From positions 1,458,237 through 1,522,236 of the forward strand of contig VZSR01003805.1 of the NCBI GenBank assembly GCA_013398615.1: a stretch of 64,000 nt of DNA, in the 5' to 3' direction. The stretch is from Brachypodius melanocephalos (Eukaryota; Chordata; Aves; Passeriformes; Pycnonotidae). The notes under the pieces are model-generated. The model did not search any database, was not told the origin of the DNA, and was given only the letters and a program-made list of their open reading frames with translations. Each line of letters starts with the position of its first letter. The first letter of the stretch is position 1. Positions 62,521-64,000 of the stretch are shown here, piece by piece. A program made the position numbers and the translations under genes.

Positions 62521-64000
62521 CGGAAAGCGCTGAGGATAAAAGAAAAGCTAATACACTGTTGCATTACTGTCTCAGCTAGTGAATTTGCAAACTAGCTGCT
62601 CAAGTCTCAAATCTCTCAAAGCTGTGAAACTCAGTTGCAATTTTAAACCTGAATCTGGCTACTTTTAAGATGAAAAAATGTATTTAAGTTAATTTAACAA
62701 ATAATTAGTAAAACCTCTCAAGATGTCCTTTTTAAGTTCTAGTTGCAAAAAAAAAAGGGGGGGAGGAGGGGTATTAAATCACTGCAAAAATGATTCTGGA
62801 ACTTTGAATGAAGCAGGTTAGCAATAATAACTTACAAAATCTTTAGGTAGTAAAGGAAGAAGGCCTTCCTTCCAGATAACACTGGAATATCATGGCTCTT
62901 CAAATGTGATTAATTTTTTTTCTTACTATAAGTTAAATCAGAGTAAAATCTGTTGTTTATGATTTTGTTTAGTTTTGCTATTTCAGTTAGGGTATTTTTT
63001 TGTTTCCTTTTGTTATAACTAAATTCTTTAACTTCCATGCTAGTTAATAATTTGTAAGTGTTCAATGCTAGATTTACAGGGAATAACTTTGTCTCACTGC
63101 CCACATAAGAAGTGCTCTTTTTCCTCCTTTTTAAAAAAGTTTGAATGTGATGCAAATCTGTGGCCACTGTTGAGTCATGCTGTGTAACCAGGCCAAGCAG
63201 GGATGTCTTGCCTATTTCTGTCTTTCTAAGGATATTTCTAACATTTGGTTCTAATTAAGAGAATGTAGAAATGAGGGACAACAAGATATTTTTTACACGA
63301 CCTCCAATTACTTAAGGAGAATGCTAAACTTAACATTTGAGTTCTCTTCTCAAAATGAAACTAGAGTGTTGCTCATTTGTAATGTTTAAGTGCTTTCATG
63401 AGGAGAAAACACATTATGCTAAAATAAGAGGTTACTAAAAGGTCACTTTTACAGGAACAGAAGGCATAACAGGAGTCAGTGGCTAGATTCTGAGGCCAGA
63501 AAATTTCAAATTAGATCTTGGGTTCATATTTTTAATAGGAGAGGTCACTAACCTTTAGAGGAAACTGCTGGTTGACAAATTAAATATTTCTGTTTAGTAA
63601 AGACTGGAAGATTTCCTAGTAGATGCCCTGTAGTCAGACATAGATCTGTTCTGTATTCCAACATAGCTGAACCTAGTGCAAGGACAACAATCTGTAATAA
63701 AAGGGCATGTGATAATGCAAAATGTTAGAGAGAGCAGGGGGGTTCAGCATCTAACTCTAGATCACATGTGACCCCTTATCCAGCCTGCCACCCTCTGTTG
63801 CTGTAGCACTCAACCATTGTGAGATGGGGTGAAAAGCAGCATGCCTCTGGGAAGACTGGGGCTGATACTTTAGATAAGAAACAGTTGTCCAGCCTGTAGA
63901 CCACTTTATATGTGCTCCTGAGGTTTGGCCAGAGAGACCCTTTGGTGCTGGTAACCTGTCCTCAGGTCCCTCTGTCTGAGGACACTGGAGAGTCTGCAGA
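62521..64000 (+). other. CRADD: CRADD intron 2 continuing to the right edge; no exon seen
   Basis: AT-rich DNA with a purine run at 62747-62771 (10 A then G-rich). No match to the CRADD death domain in any frame. The last 250 bp are more GC-rich but not recognised. Confidence 0.5.

Overview
This is a window of a bird nuclear genome, part of the avian equivalent of human 12q22. It carries all of SOCS2 and the 5' half of CRADD, both on the + strand. The evidence for a bird is the vertebrate exon-intron structure, CpG-island promoters, CR1 retrotransposons as the main recognisable interspersed repeat, and a class II-like avian solo LTR. The SOCS2-CRADD order is the conserved vertebrate order. 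I cannot name the species; neoavian or passerine is a guess.

Layout. 1-2,000: upstream flank with one weak exon-like segment at the extreme left edge and a 60-nt all-pyrimidine run. About 2,010-5,350: SOCS2 CpG island with paired STAT sites, a 5' leader exon ending at 2,872, a second exon (4,391-4,667) holding the start codon, and the main coding exon at 5,608-6,056. The 3' UTR probably ends near 7,075. About 7,080-17,300: SOCS2-CRADD intergenic DNA with no gene seen. About 17,340-17,900: CRADD CpG island and leader exon. 20,885-21,190: CRADD exon 2, coding the CARD. 21,191-64,000: the start of a very long CRADD intron 2; the death-domain exon lies beyond the right edge. This intron holds four CR1 remnants, one probable ancient CR1 relative, a solo LTR nested in a CR1, a 16-bp GC-rich tandem array interrupted by a 100-N assembly gap, and simple repeats.

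How the genes act. SOCS2 is a STAT5-induced feedback inhibitor of growth-hormone and cytokine signalling. It binds phosphotyrosine through its SH2 domain and recruits an elongin-cullin-5 ubiquitin ligase through its SOCS box. CRADD (RAIDD) links caspase-2 to PIDD1 in the PIDDosome. The two are neighbours, but nothing here shows a shared pathway.

I found no new biological system. The observations most worth checking are the one-helical-turn STAT pair, a spliced 163-codon upstream reading frame overlapping the SOCS2 start, the uORF in the CRADD leader, the nested LTR with intact target duplication, and the truncated 16-bp array.
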